Of a DNA stretch of 64,000 bases, positions 33,097-42,068 are shown in pieces. Positions within the stretch are counted from its first letter, which is position 1; each line of letters starts with the position of its first letter. A program made the translations under genes and the position numbers. The stretch comes from Treponema sp. (GTDB lineage Bacteria > Spirochaetota > Spirochaetia > Treponematales > Treponemataceae). The stretch covers positions 1 through 64,000 of the forward strand of contig JAGAZB010000046.1 in NCBI GenBank assembly GCA_017940255.1, read 5' to 3'. The notes under the pieces were generated by a model. It made no database searches. It saw only the letters and a program-made list of their open reading frames with translations, and was not told the DNA's origin.

Positions 33097-34240
33097 ACCA
33101 TTCTCCTCCCTTTATTTTATAAATCCTTGTAGTGTCATGCATATATCTTTCATAAGGTTCGCCCGGCAAAAATGTACAGAAAAGCTGTTCATATTCCGGG
33201 AGTAGGGCAGTCAATTTTGCCCTCTTATCAGGGTCTAGTTCCAAAAGAACATCGTCCATTAAAAGAATTGGTTTTTGGCCGGTCGCGCGCATATAGAAAA
33301 CTGATTGTGCAACTCGCAAAATAAGTGAAATTAAACGACACTGTCCTGTTGATGCAGTTGGCACAAATAAATGATGGTTACGAACAAAATCAATTCTATC
33401 ACGGTGAGGGCCCGTAAGAGTAGTTTCCATTGCTTTATCTTTTTCGTGATAAGTAAGCAGTAAATTTATAATATCCTGCGAAGCAGGAAAAATTTTTTTA
33501 TCAACTAAAACAGCTGCTTCAGCTCCATCAATTCCTGCTAAAATATCTTCAGGAGGAATTTCCAGTTCTTTCCAGGAAGGATGATAAGAAATTGAAACTC
33601 CATCTATTCCAGTAATTTCTTCAAACAATTTTCCAAAAATCTGATTAAACTGAAAAATTGCTTTTTTTCTCTTAGCCTGAACAACTAACCCTACCTGGGC
33701 AAGCTGCTGATCATAAACATCAAGCATTTCATACTGATGATTTTTTAAAACCAGATTACGACTTTTTAAAATTTTCTTGTAATTTCTTATATCATCAAGA
33801 TATACAGGATCATAAAGACTCAAAGACTGATCAATAAAAAATCTGCGGGCTTCTGGCTCGCCAGTTGCAAAACGCATATCATCATGACAAAACAAAATAC
33901 AGGGAATAGTATTAATCAGCTCTTTTCTATCCTGAATTTTTTTACTGTCTTTTTCTATTCGTTTTTTATTGTTTTCAAAAATTACAGAAATTTTATGGGT
34001 ATCTGAATTTTCATGACTATACATGGCATTCAGACTAAAATTTTTTTCACCATTTTTTATAATCTGAGAATCTACATGAGTACGAAAAGAAATACCATAA
34101 GCCGCATAATAAAGAGATTCCAGAATATTACTTTTTCCCTGTCCATTTTCGCCTACAAAATAGACCTCTCTTGAAGAAAGGTCTATTGTATCATTTTTCA
34201 AATTGCGAAAATTATAAAAAGTTTGATAAAGAAACGGCAT
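33089..34240 (-). CDS. recF: DNA replication and repair protein RecF
   Basis: SMC-like ATPase that loads RecA at gapped DNA, 383 aa from the chosen start. Walker A is VGENGQGKSNILESLYY (about residues 31-47), the signature region is STGQCRLISLILRVAQ, and Walker B is PILLMDDVLLELD. The start at 34240 (MPFLYQTFYNFRNL) fits RecF N-termini; an upstream ATG at 34279 would add 13 residues encoded within the preceding hairpin. It follows dnaN, as usual, after two tandem inverted repeats. Confidence 0.94.
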   Translation of the reverse strand: MPFLYQTFYNFRNLKNDTIDLSSREVYFVGENGQGKSNILESLYYAAYGISFRTHVDSQIIKNGEKNFSLNAMYSHENSDTHKISVIFENNKKRIEKDSKKIQDRKELINTIPCILFCHDDMRFATGEPEARRFFIDQSLSLYDPVYLDDIRNYKKILKSRNLVLKNHQYEMLDVYDQQLAQVGLVVQAKRKKAIFQFNQIFGKLFEEITGIDGVSISYHPSWKELEIPPEDILAGIDGAEAAVLVDKKIFPASQDIINLLLTYHEKDKAMETTLTGPHRDRIDFVRNHHLFVPTASTGQCRLISLILRVAQSVFYMRATGQKPILLMDDVLLELDPDKRAKLTALLPEYEQLFCTFLPGEPYERYMHDTTRIYKIKGGEWYE

Positions 34241-34260
34241 AATAAAATATCTGCTATCTG

Positions 34261-34286
34261 CGAGTTTTTGCGAATGCAAAAACTCG
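34261..34286. repeat. Perfect inverted repeat between dnaN and recF, hairpin 2
   Basis: CGAGTTTTTGC (34261-34271) and GCAAAAACTCG (34276-34286) with a four-base loop. On the mRNA it lies 20 bases before the recF start, so it could influence recF translation or mark mRNA processing. Confidence 0.75.
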
Positions 34287-34288
34287 TT

Positions 34289-34331
34289 GATGAACTACTA
34301 AAGCTTGCGAAGTAAGCTTTAGTAGTTCATC
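34289..34331. repeat. Perfect 18-base inverted repeat spanning dnaN stop, hairpin 1
   Basis: GATGAACTACTAAAGCTT (34289-34306) and its exact complement (34314-34331) around seven bases. The last dnaN codons and stop lie in one arm. No T-tract follows, so it does not look like a simple terminator. Confidence 0.8.
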
Positions 34332-35446
34332 GGCATAATAACGTGAATATAATCACCTGCAGGTTCACTTCTCATTATTACTGCCTTTGTAATACTTGCT
34401 TCTTCACCTTCATTAGCCTCGTTAATGTTGAAGTCAAATACAACATTTTCAGAATCAATTACTTTAAGAGGTTCAGTTACATAAGTAAAATTCAATGCCA
34501 TAGAAATATCCTGTCCGTCATAACGGCATGGAATAATTTCATCTGCAGAACCACTATCAGATTCAGGAGAAATAAGCTTTAATTCACCAGAAGAAATTCT
34601 GAAAATAATTCGGCTTACTTTTTTATCAACCATGATTGTTGTTCTCTTCAAAGCAGCATCCAAATCTGCCTTATTAACCATAATTGAATATGTAAGATTT
34701 TCTGGAATTACTTTCTGATAGTTAGGGAACTGTCCTTCAATTAAAACTGAAGAAAATTCCAAATTACCAATTTTTACAAAAATAGATTTATCAATTACAG
34801 CAACCTGAATGTTTCCTTCATCTGGAGCATTCTTAAGAATACACTGCAAAATTTTTGTAGGAATAATTGCAGGCTGGAAATCTGGAACATTAAGACCAGT
34901 TTTATTATCACAAGAAAGACGGCGACCATCTGTTGCAACCATTGTAAGTACATCGCCATTTTTTACAAGATAAACACCTGTCATGAAGTATCTGTTTCTA
35001 TCATCTGAAACGGCAAAAATTGTCTGTCTAATCATCTCTTTAAAATCTTTAGAGGGTAGTTCGAAGAAAGGCACATTTTCGCTTGTTCCAATTTCTGGGA
35101 ATTTATCACTTGTCTGACTCTTAAGCTTTGCAGTAAATCTCTTTGAAATAGGTTTTATTGTTACTTCAATATCTTCCTGAATAAATTCAACATCTCCAGA
35201 AGGAAGTGAAGAAAGAATACTCATAAATTTATCACAGAAGATTGTTGTGCGACCTTCTTCCTGAATATCAACAGGAACAACAGTTGTAAATTTTAATGTT
35301 GAATCAGTTGCTTTAATAACAAGCTGGTTATTTTCAGCAATCAACAAAATATTAGAAAGGATTGAAACAGGACTTTTATTTGTAATAACTTCCTGAGCAA
35401 TTGCAATTTCTTTAATCATCGCATCACGATCAAATGTAAATTTCAT
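34319..35446 (-). CDS. dnaN: DNA polymerase III beta sliding clamp
   Basis: Ring-shaped processivity clamp, 375 aa, with three clamp folds at about 1-125, 130-250 and 255-375. Typical blocks are MKFTFDRDAMIKEIAIAQ, FAVSDDRNRYFMTGVYLV, ATDGRRLSCD, LIEGQFPNYQKVIP and the end VIMPMNY (the usual end is PMRL). Good ribosome-binding site (AGGAGAT). It lies downstream of dnaA after a DnaA-box region. The stop codon is embedded in an 18-base inverted repeat. Confidence 0.96.
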   Translation of the reverse strand: MKFTFDRDAMIKEIAIAQEVITNKSPVSILSNILLIAENNQLVIKATDSTLKFTTVVPVDIQEEGRTTIFCDKFMSILSSLPSGDVEFIQEDIEVTIKPISKRFTAKLKSQTSDKFPEIGTSENVPFFELPSKDFKEMIRQTIFAVSDDRNRYFMTGVYLVKNGDVLTMVATDGRRLSCDNKTGLNVPDFQPAIIPTKILQCILKNAPDEGNIQVAVIDKSIFVKIGNLEFSSVLIEGQFPNYQKVIPENLTYSIMVNKADLDAALKRTTIMVDKKVSRIIFRISSGELKLISPESDSGSADEIIPCRYDGQDISMALNFTYVTEPLKVIDSENVVFDFNINEANEGEEASITKAVIMRSEPAGDYIHVIMPMNY

Positions 35447-35580
35447 TTTTTATCTCCTGTTATAAATTTATTAAATTTATAAATTTAGTAGTATTAATAA
35501 TAAGGGATGTGAATTCTGTGTATAAGTTATGTAATTCATTATTTTATAAAGAATTATTTTGTTTATAACTTAACAAGGTA

Positions 35581-35659
35581 TTTTCACCTCTTTTCCACAT
35601 ATCCACATTTTACTCAATAATTTTGCATTTATCCACAAAATTTTAATCATTTATCCACA
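35581..35659. other. DnaA-box cluster between dnaA and dnaN (possible oriC part 1)
   Basis: Within the 251-base AT-rich dnaA-dnaN gap lie two exact TTATCCACA boxes (35629-35637, 35651-35659), and close variants TTTTCCACA (35591-35599) and ATATCCACA (35599-35607), all in one orientation. This is a common oriC location. Confidence 0.75.
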
Positions 35660-35697
35660 GATATATGCCCAGTTAAGCACATTATCATTTTATATTT

Positions 35698-37143
35698 TTA
35701 GTTTTTGTACTCTTTTATCTCCCTAATATAAAGCTGGATTTTTGACTCTAAAGAAGGATCAAACTTAATTTTATCTGAAATGGTATTGTAAGCATGCATA
35801 ATAGTTGAATGATCTTTACCACCCATTTCACGACCAAGTTCCATAAATGAGATTTCAGTTATTTCTCTTGCAATGTAAATTGCTATCTGACGAGGTACAA
35901 CAAATTTCTTATCACGTTTTTTTCCTGTTAAATCAGATACAGAAATTTGATAATTATCTGCTATTACCTTTTTAATAACATCAAGAGAAATATTTTCTGC
36001 ATAAGAAGCTGAAAGAAGATCTCTTAATAAATTTTTTACATTATCAATTGTAGGTTCTCTTCCAATCAAATCTGCATAACCCAAAATATTTTGTAAAGCA
36101 GATTCAAGATCGCGTACATTTGTTTCAACATTTTTTGCAACGTAATCAATAATATCCTGATTAAGAGTTTTTTCTGCTATTTGAAGTTTTTTCTGAAGAA
36201 TTGCAATTCGCGTTTCATAATTTGGAGGCTGTAAATCAATACATAATCCGTTAGAAAGTCGGCTTACAAGTCTGTCTGCCATGTTCTTAATTTCTTTTAT
36301 AGGACGGTCACAGGTAAATACCATTTGTGCATTTTTCTGATACAAAGCTTCAAAGGTATAGAAAAGTTCATTCTGCATACCTTCCTTTCCCTGTAAAAAG
36401 TGAATATCATCCAAAAGAAGAACATCTAGATTTCTATATTTGTTTTTAAATTCATTAGTTTTTTTAGAAGTAAGGGATGATGTAAAATCATTACCAAAAT
36501 TTTCTGCAGAAACATAACAAATTTTGGCTTTAGGATTTTCGTTATAAATATAATTTCCAATAGATTGCATAAGGTGAGTTTTACCAAGACCAGAACCACC
36601 ATATAAAAGAATTGGATTATATTTTTTTCCTGGTTCTTTAGAAACAGCAATTGCAGCATTATAGGCATAATTACTGTTTTCTCCAGGAATAAAAGTTTCA
36701 AATGTAAAATTTGCTTTTAATTGAGGATGTGTTTTTTTTGATTTATCACTTGGTTTTTCAGATTTGGTTTCTTCCTCAAAATCTATATTATTTTTTTTAT
36801 TTGAAGGATTTTCTTCTTCCTGAATTTTTTCTTCTTCGGAACTTTCTTCTGTATCATCTGAATCAGAAACTAATTCTTCTTCAACAATACAATTAAAATT
36901 TAAATTTGATTGTGCAGTTATAGATCTAATTTTATTTTTTACGATTTCAACATTTCCACGATTCTGAATTGCAGTCAGAAGAAATGTTGAAGGAAAAGAA
37001 ACTGTAATTGTATCAATTGTGGCATCAACATATTTCATCTTAAACCACAATGTAAATTCATCTTCTTTACCACTTTTTTTATATTCATCATGAAGCTCTT
37101 TCATTGCATAATTCCAAGCTTCTTCATACAATTTTTCTGACAT
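35698..37143 (-). CDS. dnaA: Chromosomal replication initiator protein DnaA
   Basis: Origin-binding AAA+ ATPase, 481 aa. Domain I occupies about 1-90; a strongly acidic linker, rich in Glu and Ser, about 90-140; the AAA+ domain III about 141-365 has Walker A GGSGLGKT (182-189) and Walker B LLLDDIHFL; domain IV contains the DnaA signature GGKDHSTIMHAY. The GATAAT -10 box ends six bases before the ATG and no Shine-Dalgarno exists, so the mRNA is probably leaderless. Divergent from gyrB. Confidence 0.97.
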   Translation of the reverse strand: MSEKLYEEAWNYAMKELHDEYKKSGKEDEFTLWFKMKYVDATIDTITVSFPSTFLLTAIQNRGNVEIVKNKIRSITAQSNLNFNCIVEEELVSDSDDTEESSEEEKIQEEENPSNKKNNIDFEEETKSEKPSDKSKKTHPQLKANFTFETFIPGENSNYAYNAAIAVSKEPGKKYNPILLYGGSGLGKTHLMQSIGNYIYNENPKAKICYVSAENFGNDFTSSLTSKKTNEFKNKYRNLDVLLLDDIHFLQGKEGMQNELFYTFEALYQKNAQMVFTCDRPIKEIKNMADRLVSRLSNGLCIDLQPPNYETRIAILQKKLQIAEKTLNQDIIDYVAKNVETNVRDLESALQNILGYADLIGREPTIDNVKNLLRDLLSASYAENISLDVIKKVIADNYQISVSDLTGKKRDKKFVVPRQIAIYIAREITEISFMELGREMGGKDHSTIMHAYNTISDKIKFDPSLESKIQLYIREIKEYKN

Positions 37144-37149
37144 TCTTTT

Positions 37150-37178
37150 ATTATCATAAAGTTTATAAATTTCTTCAA
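37150..37178 (-). promoter_or_regulatory. dnaA promoter, leaderless configuration
   Basis: Minus strand: TTGAAG (37173-37178), exactly 17 bases, GATAAT (37150-37155), then six bases to the ATG at 37143. Transcription is expected at the A of the start codon. Confidence 0.65.
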
Positions 37179-37210
37179 GTATGAAATATAGGATAAATAT
37201 AAATTTTTCA

Positions 37211-37230
37211 AAACTAACGTATGGTAGTTT
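37211..37230. repeat. AACTA-N8-TAGTT palindrome, copy 1 (dnaA-gyrB gap)
   Basis: AAACTAACGTATGGTAGTTT, an imperfect palindrome in the divergent dnaA-gyrB promoter region. Relatives lie at 41843-41860 and 44709-44727. It may be a protein-binding site. Confidence 0.5.
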
Positions 37231-37336
37231 ATAGAATCATTGAATTTAAAACTTATTTTTGATAAAATATCTTACTTATATAAATATTCTTTAAAGTAAA
37301 TACTTTTTTATTCTAAAAAATCTCAAGGAAAAAATA

Positions 37337-39262
37337 ATGTCAGCAGATTACGGTGCAAGTAACATACAGGTTTTAAAAGGACTAGAAGCAGTTAGAAAAC
37401 GTCCTGGTATGTATATTGGTTCTACTGGTCCACGTGGACTTCATCACCTTGTTTATGAAACAGTAGATAACTCTATTGATGAAGCAATGGCTGGTTTCTG
37501 CGATACAATTACTGTTGCACTTGAACGTGATGATGTTGTACGTGTTGTAGATAATGGACGTGGTATTCCTGTTGATATTCATCCTACAGAAAAAATTTCT
37601 GCCCTGGAACTTGTACTTACTCGTCTTCATGCTGGTGGTAAATTTGATAAGGGTTCTTATAAAGTTTCCGGTGGTTTGCATGGTGTAGGTGTTTCCTGTG
37701 TAAACGCTCTTTCAGACTGGATGGAAGCAACCATTAAACGTGATGGTCATATCTATCAGCAGAAGTATGAACGTGGTGTTCCAAAAACAAAGGTTGATAT
37801 TATTGGTGATGTTGGACCTGATGAACATGGAACAACAATCCGCTGGAAAGCTGATAAAACTATTTTTACAGAAACAACAACTTATGATTATGACATTCTT
37901 CGTGATCGTCTTCGCGAACTTGCATTCTTAAACAGTGGTGTCGTAATTGTATTCCGTGATGAACGTCTTGAAAATCCAAAAGAAGAAGTTTTGAAATTTG
38001 AAGGCGGTATCAACGAATTTGTAAAAGAAATTGATGAAGGTAAAGCTGTAGTTCCTGCTGAACCAATTTACATCAAAGAAGAAAGAGATGATGTAGTAAC
38101 TGAAATTTCTATGCACTACAATTCTTCTTATTCAGAAAATGTTCGTACTTTCGTAAATGATATTAATACACGTGATGGTGGTACTCACCTCGAAGGTTTC
38201 CGTTCTGCCGTTCGTTTTGTTTTAAACAAGTTCTTTGAAGGTAACGAAAAACTTAAGAAAAATCTTGATAAAGATGAAAAACTTACTTATGAAGATTTAA
38301 GCAGTGGTCTTACAGCTGTAATTTCAATGAAAGTACCAGAGCCTGAGTTCGAAGGTCAGACAAAGGAAAAACTTGGAAACACAGAAGTTCGTACAATTGT
38401 AGACCAGATAGTTAAGGAAAAACTGACAATTTACTTTGAACAGAATCCAACCGTTCTTGAAGCAATTCTTAAAAAGGCAATTGATGAAGCTAAAGCACGT
38501 ATTGCTGCCCGCAAGGCAAAAGACAATATGCGCAAAAAGACAATGAGCGATGGCTTTGGTCTTCCAGAAAAATTGTCTGACTGTTCTATGAAAAATCCTG
38601 AAATGTGTGAAGTTTACATAGTCGAAGGAGATTCTGCGGGTGGTTCTGCAAAGAAAGGTCGCGACCCTAAAACTCAGGCAATTCTTCCTCTTTGGGGAAA
38701 GATGCTTAACGTTGAAAAAGTTCGTCCAGAAAAGGTTATGAACAACGATAAGCTTGAACCTGTAATTGCTTCACTTGGTGCTGGTTTTGGTAAAGACTTT
38801 AATATCGACAAACTCCGTTATCATAAAATCATCATTATGGCCGATGCCGATGTTGATGGTTCTCATATTCGCACTTTGCTTTTGACTTTCTTCTTCCGTT
38901 ACATGCCACAGATTATTGAGAAAGGCTATGTTTATCTTGCTATGCCTCCGCTCTTCCGTGTTCAGCTCGGAAAGAAAGATCCTGTTTACTGTTACAGCGA
39001 TGCAGAACGCGATGCTGCTTTGGAAGCACTTGGTGATCAGCGAGAAAAAGCTGATGTACAGCGTTACAAAGGTCTTGGTGAAATGGATGGTAAACAGCTC
39101 TGGGAAACTACTATGGATCCTGCTCATCGAAAAATGCGTCTTGTAACAATTCCAGATGCAGTGGCTGCAGACAAGATTTTCTCTGTTTGTATGGGTGAAG
39201 AAGTAGAACCTCGCCGTCAGTTCATTGAAGAAAATTCAAGTTACGCTAATTTGGATATTTAA
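37337..39262 (+). CDS. gyrB: DNA gyrase subunit B
   Basis: ATPase subunit of gyrase, 641 aa. GHKL ATP site: VDNSIDEAMAG, VVDNGRGIPVDIHP, KVSGGLHGVGVSCVNALS. The Toprim domain has YIVEGDSAGGSAKKGRD and IMADADVDGSHIRTLLL, and the C-terminal block PVYCYSDAERDAALEALG leads to QRYKGLGEMDGKQLWETTMD. No large Toprim insertion is seen. AAGGAA precedes the ATG. It forms an operon with gyrA, with a small GC-rich hairpin in the 62-base gap, and is divergent from dnaA. Confidence 0.97.
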   Translation: MSADYGASNIQVLKGLEAVRKRPGMYIGSTGPRGLHHLVYETVDNSIDEAMAGFCDTITVALERDDVVRVVDNGRGIPVDIHPTEKISALELVLTRLHAGGKFDKGSYKVSGGLHGVGVSCVNALSDWMEATIKRDGHIYQQKYERGVPKTKVDIIGDVGPDEHGTTIRWKADKTIFTETTTYDYDILRDRLRELAFLNSGVVIVFRDERLENPKEEVLKFEGGINEFVKEIDEGKAVVPAEPIYIKEERDDVVTEISMHYNSSYSENVRTFVNDINTRDGGTHLEGFRSAVRFVLNKFFEGNEKLKKNLDKDEKLTYEDLSSGLTAVISMKVPEPEFEGQTKEKLGNTEVRTIVDQIVKEKLTIYFEQNPTVLEAILKKAIDEAKARIAARKAKDNMRKKTMSDGFGLPEKLSDCSMKNPEMCEVYIVEGDSAGGSAKKGRDPKTQAILPLWGKMLNVEKVRPEKVMNNDKLEPVIASLGAGFGKDFNIDKLRYHKIIIMADADVDGSHIRTLLLTFFFRYMPQIIEKGYVYLAMPPLFRVQLGKKDPVYCYSDAERDAALEALGDQREKADVQRYKGLGEMDGKQLWETTMDPAHRKMRLVTIPDAVAADKIFSVCMGEEVEPRRQFIEENSSYANLDI

Positions 39263-39324
39263 TGTGTAAGGCCGCTGGCGGCCGGTGTTCTCAACATATA
39301 GTTATAAAATAATTGGAGAAAATG

Positions 39325-41838
39325 ATGGAAGAAATCAAGACAGCCGAAGGTGGCTCTCTCATAAAAATCCCGATTGAAGATGAAGTAAAACAAGCCTATA
39401 TCGACTACTCAATGTCTGTAATTGTACAGCGTGCATTGCCGGATGTTCGTGATGGTCTTAAGCCTGTTCACAGACGTATTATGTACGCCATGGATACCCT
39501 TCATCTTGCAAGCGGTGGAAAAACAAAAAAATGTGCTACCATCGTTGGTGAAGTTTTGGGACACTACCATCCACACGGAGACGCTTCTGTATATGATGCC
39601 CTTGTTCGTCTTGGACAGGATTTTGCACAGCGCTATACAACAGTAACTCCACAGGGAAATTTTGGTACTATCGCTGGTGACCCTCCTGCTGCCTACCGAT
39701 ACACCGAAGCTAAGATGTCAAAAATCACCGAAGAGATGACCAGCGACATCAACAAAAATACTGTAGACATGATCCGCAACTTTGATGATACCTGCGATGA
39801 GCCTGCAGTTCTTCCTTCAAAGTTCCCGTTCCTGCTTTGTAACGGTACAACTGGTATTGCTGTTGGTATGGCAACAAATATGCCTACCCACAACCTTCGT
39901 GAAGTAGCCGATGCAATCTGTGCTTATATCGATAATCAGGAAATCACAATTGAAGAACTGATGCACTATATCAAAGGTCCGGATTTCCCGACCGGCGGTA
40001 TTATTTACGGCACAGCAGGAATCAAAAAGGCCTACACGACAGGACGCGGTAAAATCGTTATCCGTTCTAAGTTTACAATTGAAACAGATAAACGCGGTAA
40101 GGAATCAATCGTATTTACAGAAGTTCCTTACGGTGTAAATACAACAAACATTATCCGCCGTATCAAGGAGCTTGTCCGAGATAAGCAGATTGACGGTGTA
40201 GTTAATGCCAACGATGAATCTTCTGACCGTTCTGGTATGCGCCTTGTAGTTGATTTGAAAAAAGGCGCAATCACAAAGATTGTTTTGAATCAGCTTTTTG
40301 CAAAGACAGAATTACAGTCAAACTTTGGTGTAATAAATCTTGCACTTGTTCCTCAGGTAAAAGAAGGAACTCCTCGTTATGATGAGCCTGGCATGCTTAC
40401 ATTGCCACCAACTTACCTTAAGCCGGAAGTTCTTACACTTAAGCAGCTGATTCAGCACTTTGTAAATCACCGCGACGAAGTTATTACCCGCCGCACTATT
40501 TATGATTTGAAAGTCGCAAAACACCGCATGCATATTTTGGAAGCTCTGATTACTGCAATCAATAACATTGATGAAGTTATCCAGATTATCAAGTCTTCTG
40601 AAAATACTGAGGATGCAAAACTCAAGCTCGAAAAGAGATTTAATTTTGATGATGAGCAGGCACAGGCAATTGTTGATATGCAGCTCAAACGCCTCACTCA
40701 TTTGCTCATTGAAGATCTTCAGAAAGAGATAAAAGAACTTCAGGCTTTGATTGATTACCTGGAAGGTCTGTTAGCTGACCATAACAAGATTCTTAATCTG
40801 ATTAAAGATGAAACTCGAGGACTTGCAGAAAAGTATGGTGATGATCGCCGTACAGAAATTGTTGCAAGCGAAGTTGAACAGATTAATGTTGAAGATATGA
40901 TTAAAGATGAGGACATGGTTGTTATGATTTCCCGCATGGGTTATATCAAGCGTGTTCCAGCTGATAAATACAAGAAGCAGGGTAGGGGAGGAACCGGAAG
41001 TAACGGTACAAACCTTCTTGATGACGACTTTGTAAATCAGCTCTTTATTGGTTCTACAAAGGAAATCTTGTTATTCATAACTAACTTAGGACGTGCTTAC
41101 TGGATGAAGATACATGAGATTCCAGAAAGTGATAAATCTGCTCGTGGTGCCCATATCAAGGGATTACTCCAGGTTGGTCCGGATGAAGAAATTACAACAG
41201 TAGTTTCACTCAAAGAATTCTCAGATGATCTCTTCCTCTTTATGACTACTGCTCAGGGTGTTGTAAAGAAGGTTCGTTCTTCTGAATTCCAGAATGCGAA
41301 GACACGTGGTATTATCGGAATTAAACTTAATGATAACGACAAACTTATCAGTGCAATTCCAACAAGCGGGGACTGTGAAGTTATGTTGATTAGCCGTCGT
41401 GGAAAGGCTCTTCGTATCACAGAAGATTCGGTTCGTCTCATGGGACGTGCTAGTTGTGGTATTAAGGGAATGAAGCTTTCTGAAGGTGATGAGATTGCAG
41501 CAGCCGTAAAAGTTGAAGCAGATGCGAACATGATTCTCCTTACTGAAAAGGGTGTAGGAAAAAGAATTTCTTTCGACCTCTATTCAGTTCACGGACGTGG
41601 AACTGGCGGCCAGAGAATCTTTGGAAACACAGAGTCTAAGGGTGAAATTATTGGAGCCCTTAATGTTAAAGATTCTGATGAAGTTGTCTGCATGACAAGC
41701 CAGGGAAAAACTCTTCGCTTTAAGGCAACAGATATTAAAGAACAGGGAACAGGAGCTTCTGGTGTAAATGTTGTAAAGATTACAGAACCAGACTATCTTG
41801 TTGGTCTTGATAAAGTTCAAGACAAGGATGCTGAATAA
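39325..41838 (+). CDS. gyrA: DNA gyrase subunit A
   Basis: DNA cleavage and rejoining subunit, 837 aa. Catalytic Tyr126 lies in AAYRYTEAK. The quinolone-resistance region reads HPHGDASVYDALVR, with Ala87 where E. coli has Ser83 and Asp91 at the Asp87 position. The C-terminal beta-pinwheel starts near 500 with six repeats; its GyrA box is QGRGGTG instead of the classic QRRGGKG. The start at 39325 was preferred because GGAG lies six bases upstream; ATG 39322 and TTG 39313 are in frame but badly spaced or overlapping it. Confidence 0.97.
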   Translation: MEEIKTAEGGSLIKIPIEDEVKQAYIDYSMSVIVQRALPDVRDGLKPVHRRIMYAMDTLHLASGGKTKKCATIVGEVLGHYHPHGDASVYDALVRLGQDFAQRYTTVTPQGNFGTIAGDPPAAYRYTEAKMSKITEEMTSDINKNTVDMIRNFDDTCDEPAVLPSKFPFLLCNGTTGIAVGMATNMPTHNLREVADAICAYIDNQEITIEELMHYIKGPDFPTGGIIYGTAGIKKAYTTGRGKIVIRSKFTIETDKRGKESIVFTEVPYGVNTTNIIRRIKELVRDKQIDGVVNANDESSDRSGMRLVVDLKKGAITKIVLNQLFAKTELQSNFGVINLALVPQVKEGTPRYDEPGMLTLPPTYLKPEVLTLKQLIQHFVNHRDEVITRRTIYDLKVAKHRMHILEALITAINNIDEVIQIIKSSENTEDAKLKLEKRFNFDDEQAQAIVDMQLKRLTHLLIEDLQKEIKELQALIDYLEGLLADHNKILNLIKDETRGLAEKYGDDRRTEIVASEVEQINVEDMIKDEDMVVMISRMGYIKRVPADKYKKQGRGGTGSNGTNLLDDDFVNQLFIGSTKEILLFITNLGRAYWMKIHEIPESDKSARGAHIKGLLQVGPDEEITTVVSLKEFSDDLFLFMTTAQGVVKKVRSSEFQNAKTRGIIGIKLNDNDKLISAIPTSGDCEVMLISRRGKALRITEDSVRLMGRASCGIKGMKLSEGDEIAAAVKVEADANMILLTEKGVGKRISFDLYSVHGRGTGGQRIFGNTESKGEIIGALNVKDSDEVVCMTSQGKTLRFKATDIKEQGTGASGVNVVKITEPDYLVGLDKVQDKDAE

Positions 41839-41842
41839 AAAT

Positions 41843-41860
41843 AACTATCGTTCGGTAGTT
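41843..41860. repeat. AACTA-N8-TAGTT palindrome, copy 2 (after gyrA)
   Basis: AACTATCGTTCGGTAGTT, four bases after the gyrA stop. Shares CGTTCGGTAGTT with the copy at 44709. Confidence 0.5.
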
Positions 41861-41882
41861 TAAAATTTATTTACTCTTTGTG

Positions 41883-41911
41883 TTGACAAAGAAAAGAAAT
41901 TGAATGATAAT
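41883..41911 (+). promoter_or_regulatory. Strong promoter in gyrA downstream region
   Basis: Consensus TTGACA (41883-41888), 17 bases, GATAAT (41906-41911). No open reading frame follows; the only downstream element is a terminator about 70 bases on. Confidence 0.7.
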
Positions 41912-41917
41912 AATAAA

Positions 41918-42012
41918 TAAGGGTAAGAACTATATTTATAAAGCTTAGTTCAAGGGTGTCTTTATACATCAGGCAAGGGCTGACTGGTAATTTCCAGTCA
42001 GCCTTTTATTTT
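41918..42012 (+). ncRNA. Candidate small RNA, about 90 nt
   Basis: Defined by a near-consensus promoter on its left and an intrinsic terminator on its right, with no coding potential between (stops in all plus frames, no ribosome-binding site with a start). It begins near GGGTAAGAAC and ends in the hairpin at 41978-42003. It does not resemble SRP RNA, tmRNA, 6S or RNase P RNA as far as can be judged by eye. Its place between gyrA and the parS/DnaA-box cluster is striking. Function unknown. Confidence 0.45.
41978..42012 (+). terminator. Intrinsic terminator right of gyrA
   Basis: Perfect ten-base stem GGCTGACTGG (41978-41987) and CCAGTCAGCC (41994-42003), six-base loop, then TTTTATTTTT. Strong plus-strand terminator for the candidate RNA and for gyrA read-through. 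Confidence 0.88.
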
Positions 42013-42026
42013 TAACTTTCGAATAT

Positions 42027-42042
42027 TGTTTCATGTGAAACA
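42027..42042 (+). other. parS-like site 1
   Basis: TGTTTCATGTGAAACA. It differs from the canonical ParB site TGTTTCACGTGAAACA only at the central bases. First of seven within 551 bases. Confidence 0.85.
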
Positions 42043-42068
42043 TAAACTTATCTTTCTGTGTTATCAAC

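Noticed and set aside
41918..42012. The candidate RNA as SRP RNA, tmRNA or 6S RNA
   Set aside because: No GGAAG/GCA-type SRP loop, no tRNA-like ends and no long interrupted hairpin could be seen.
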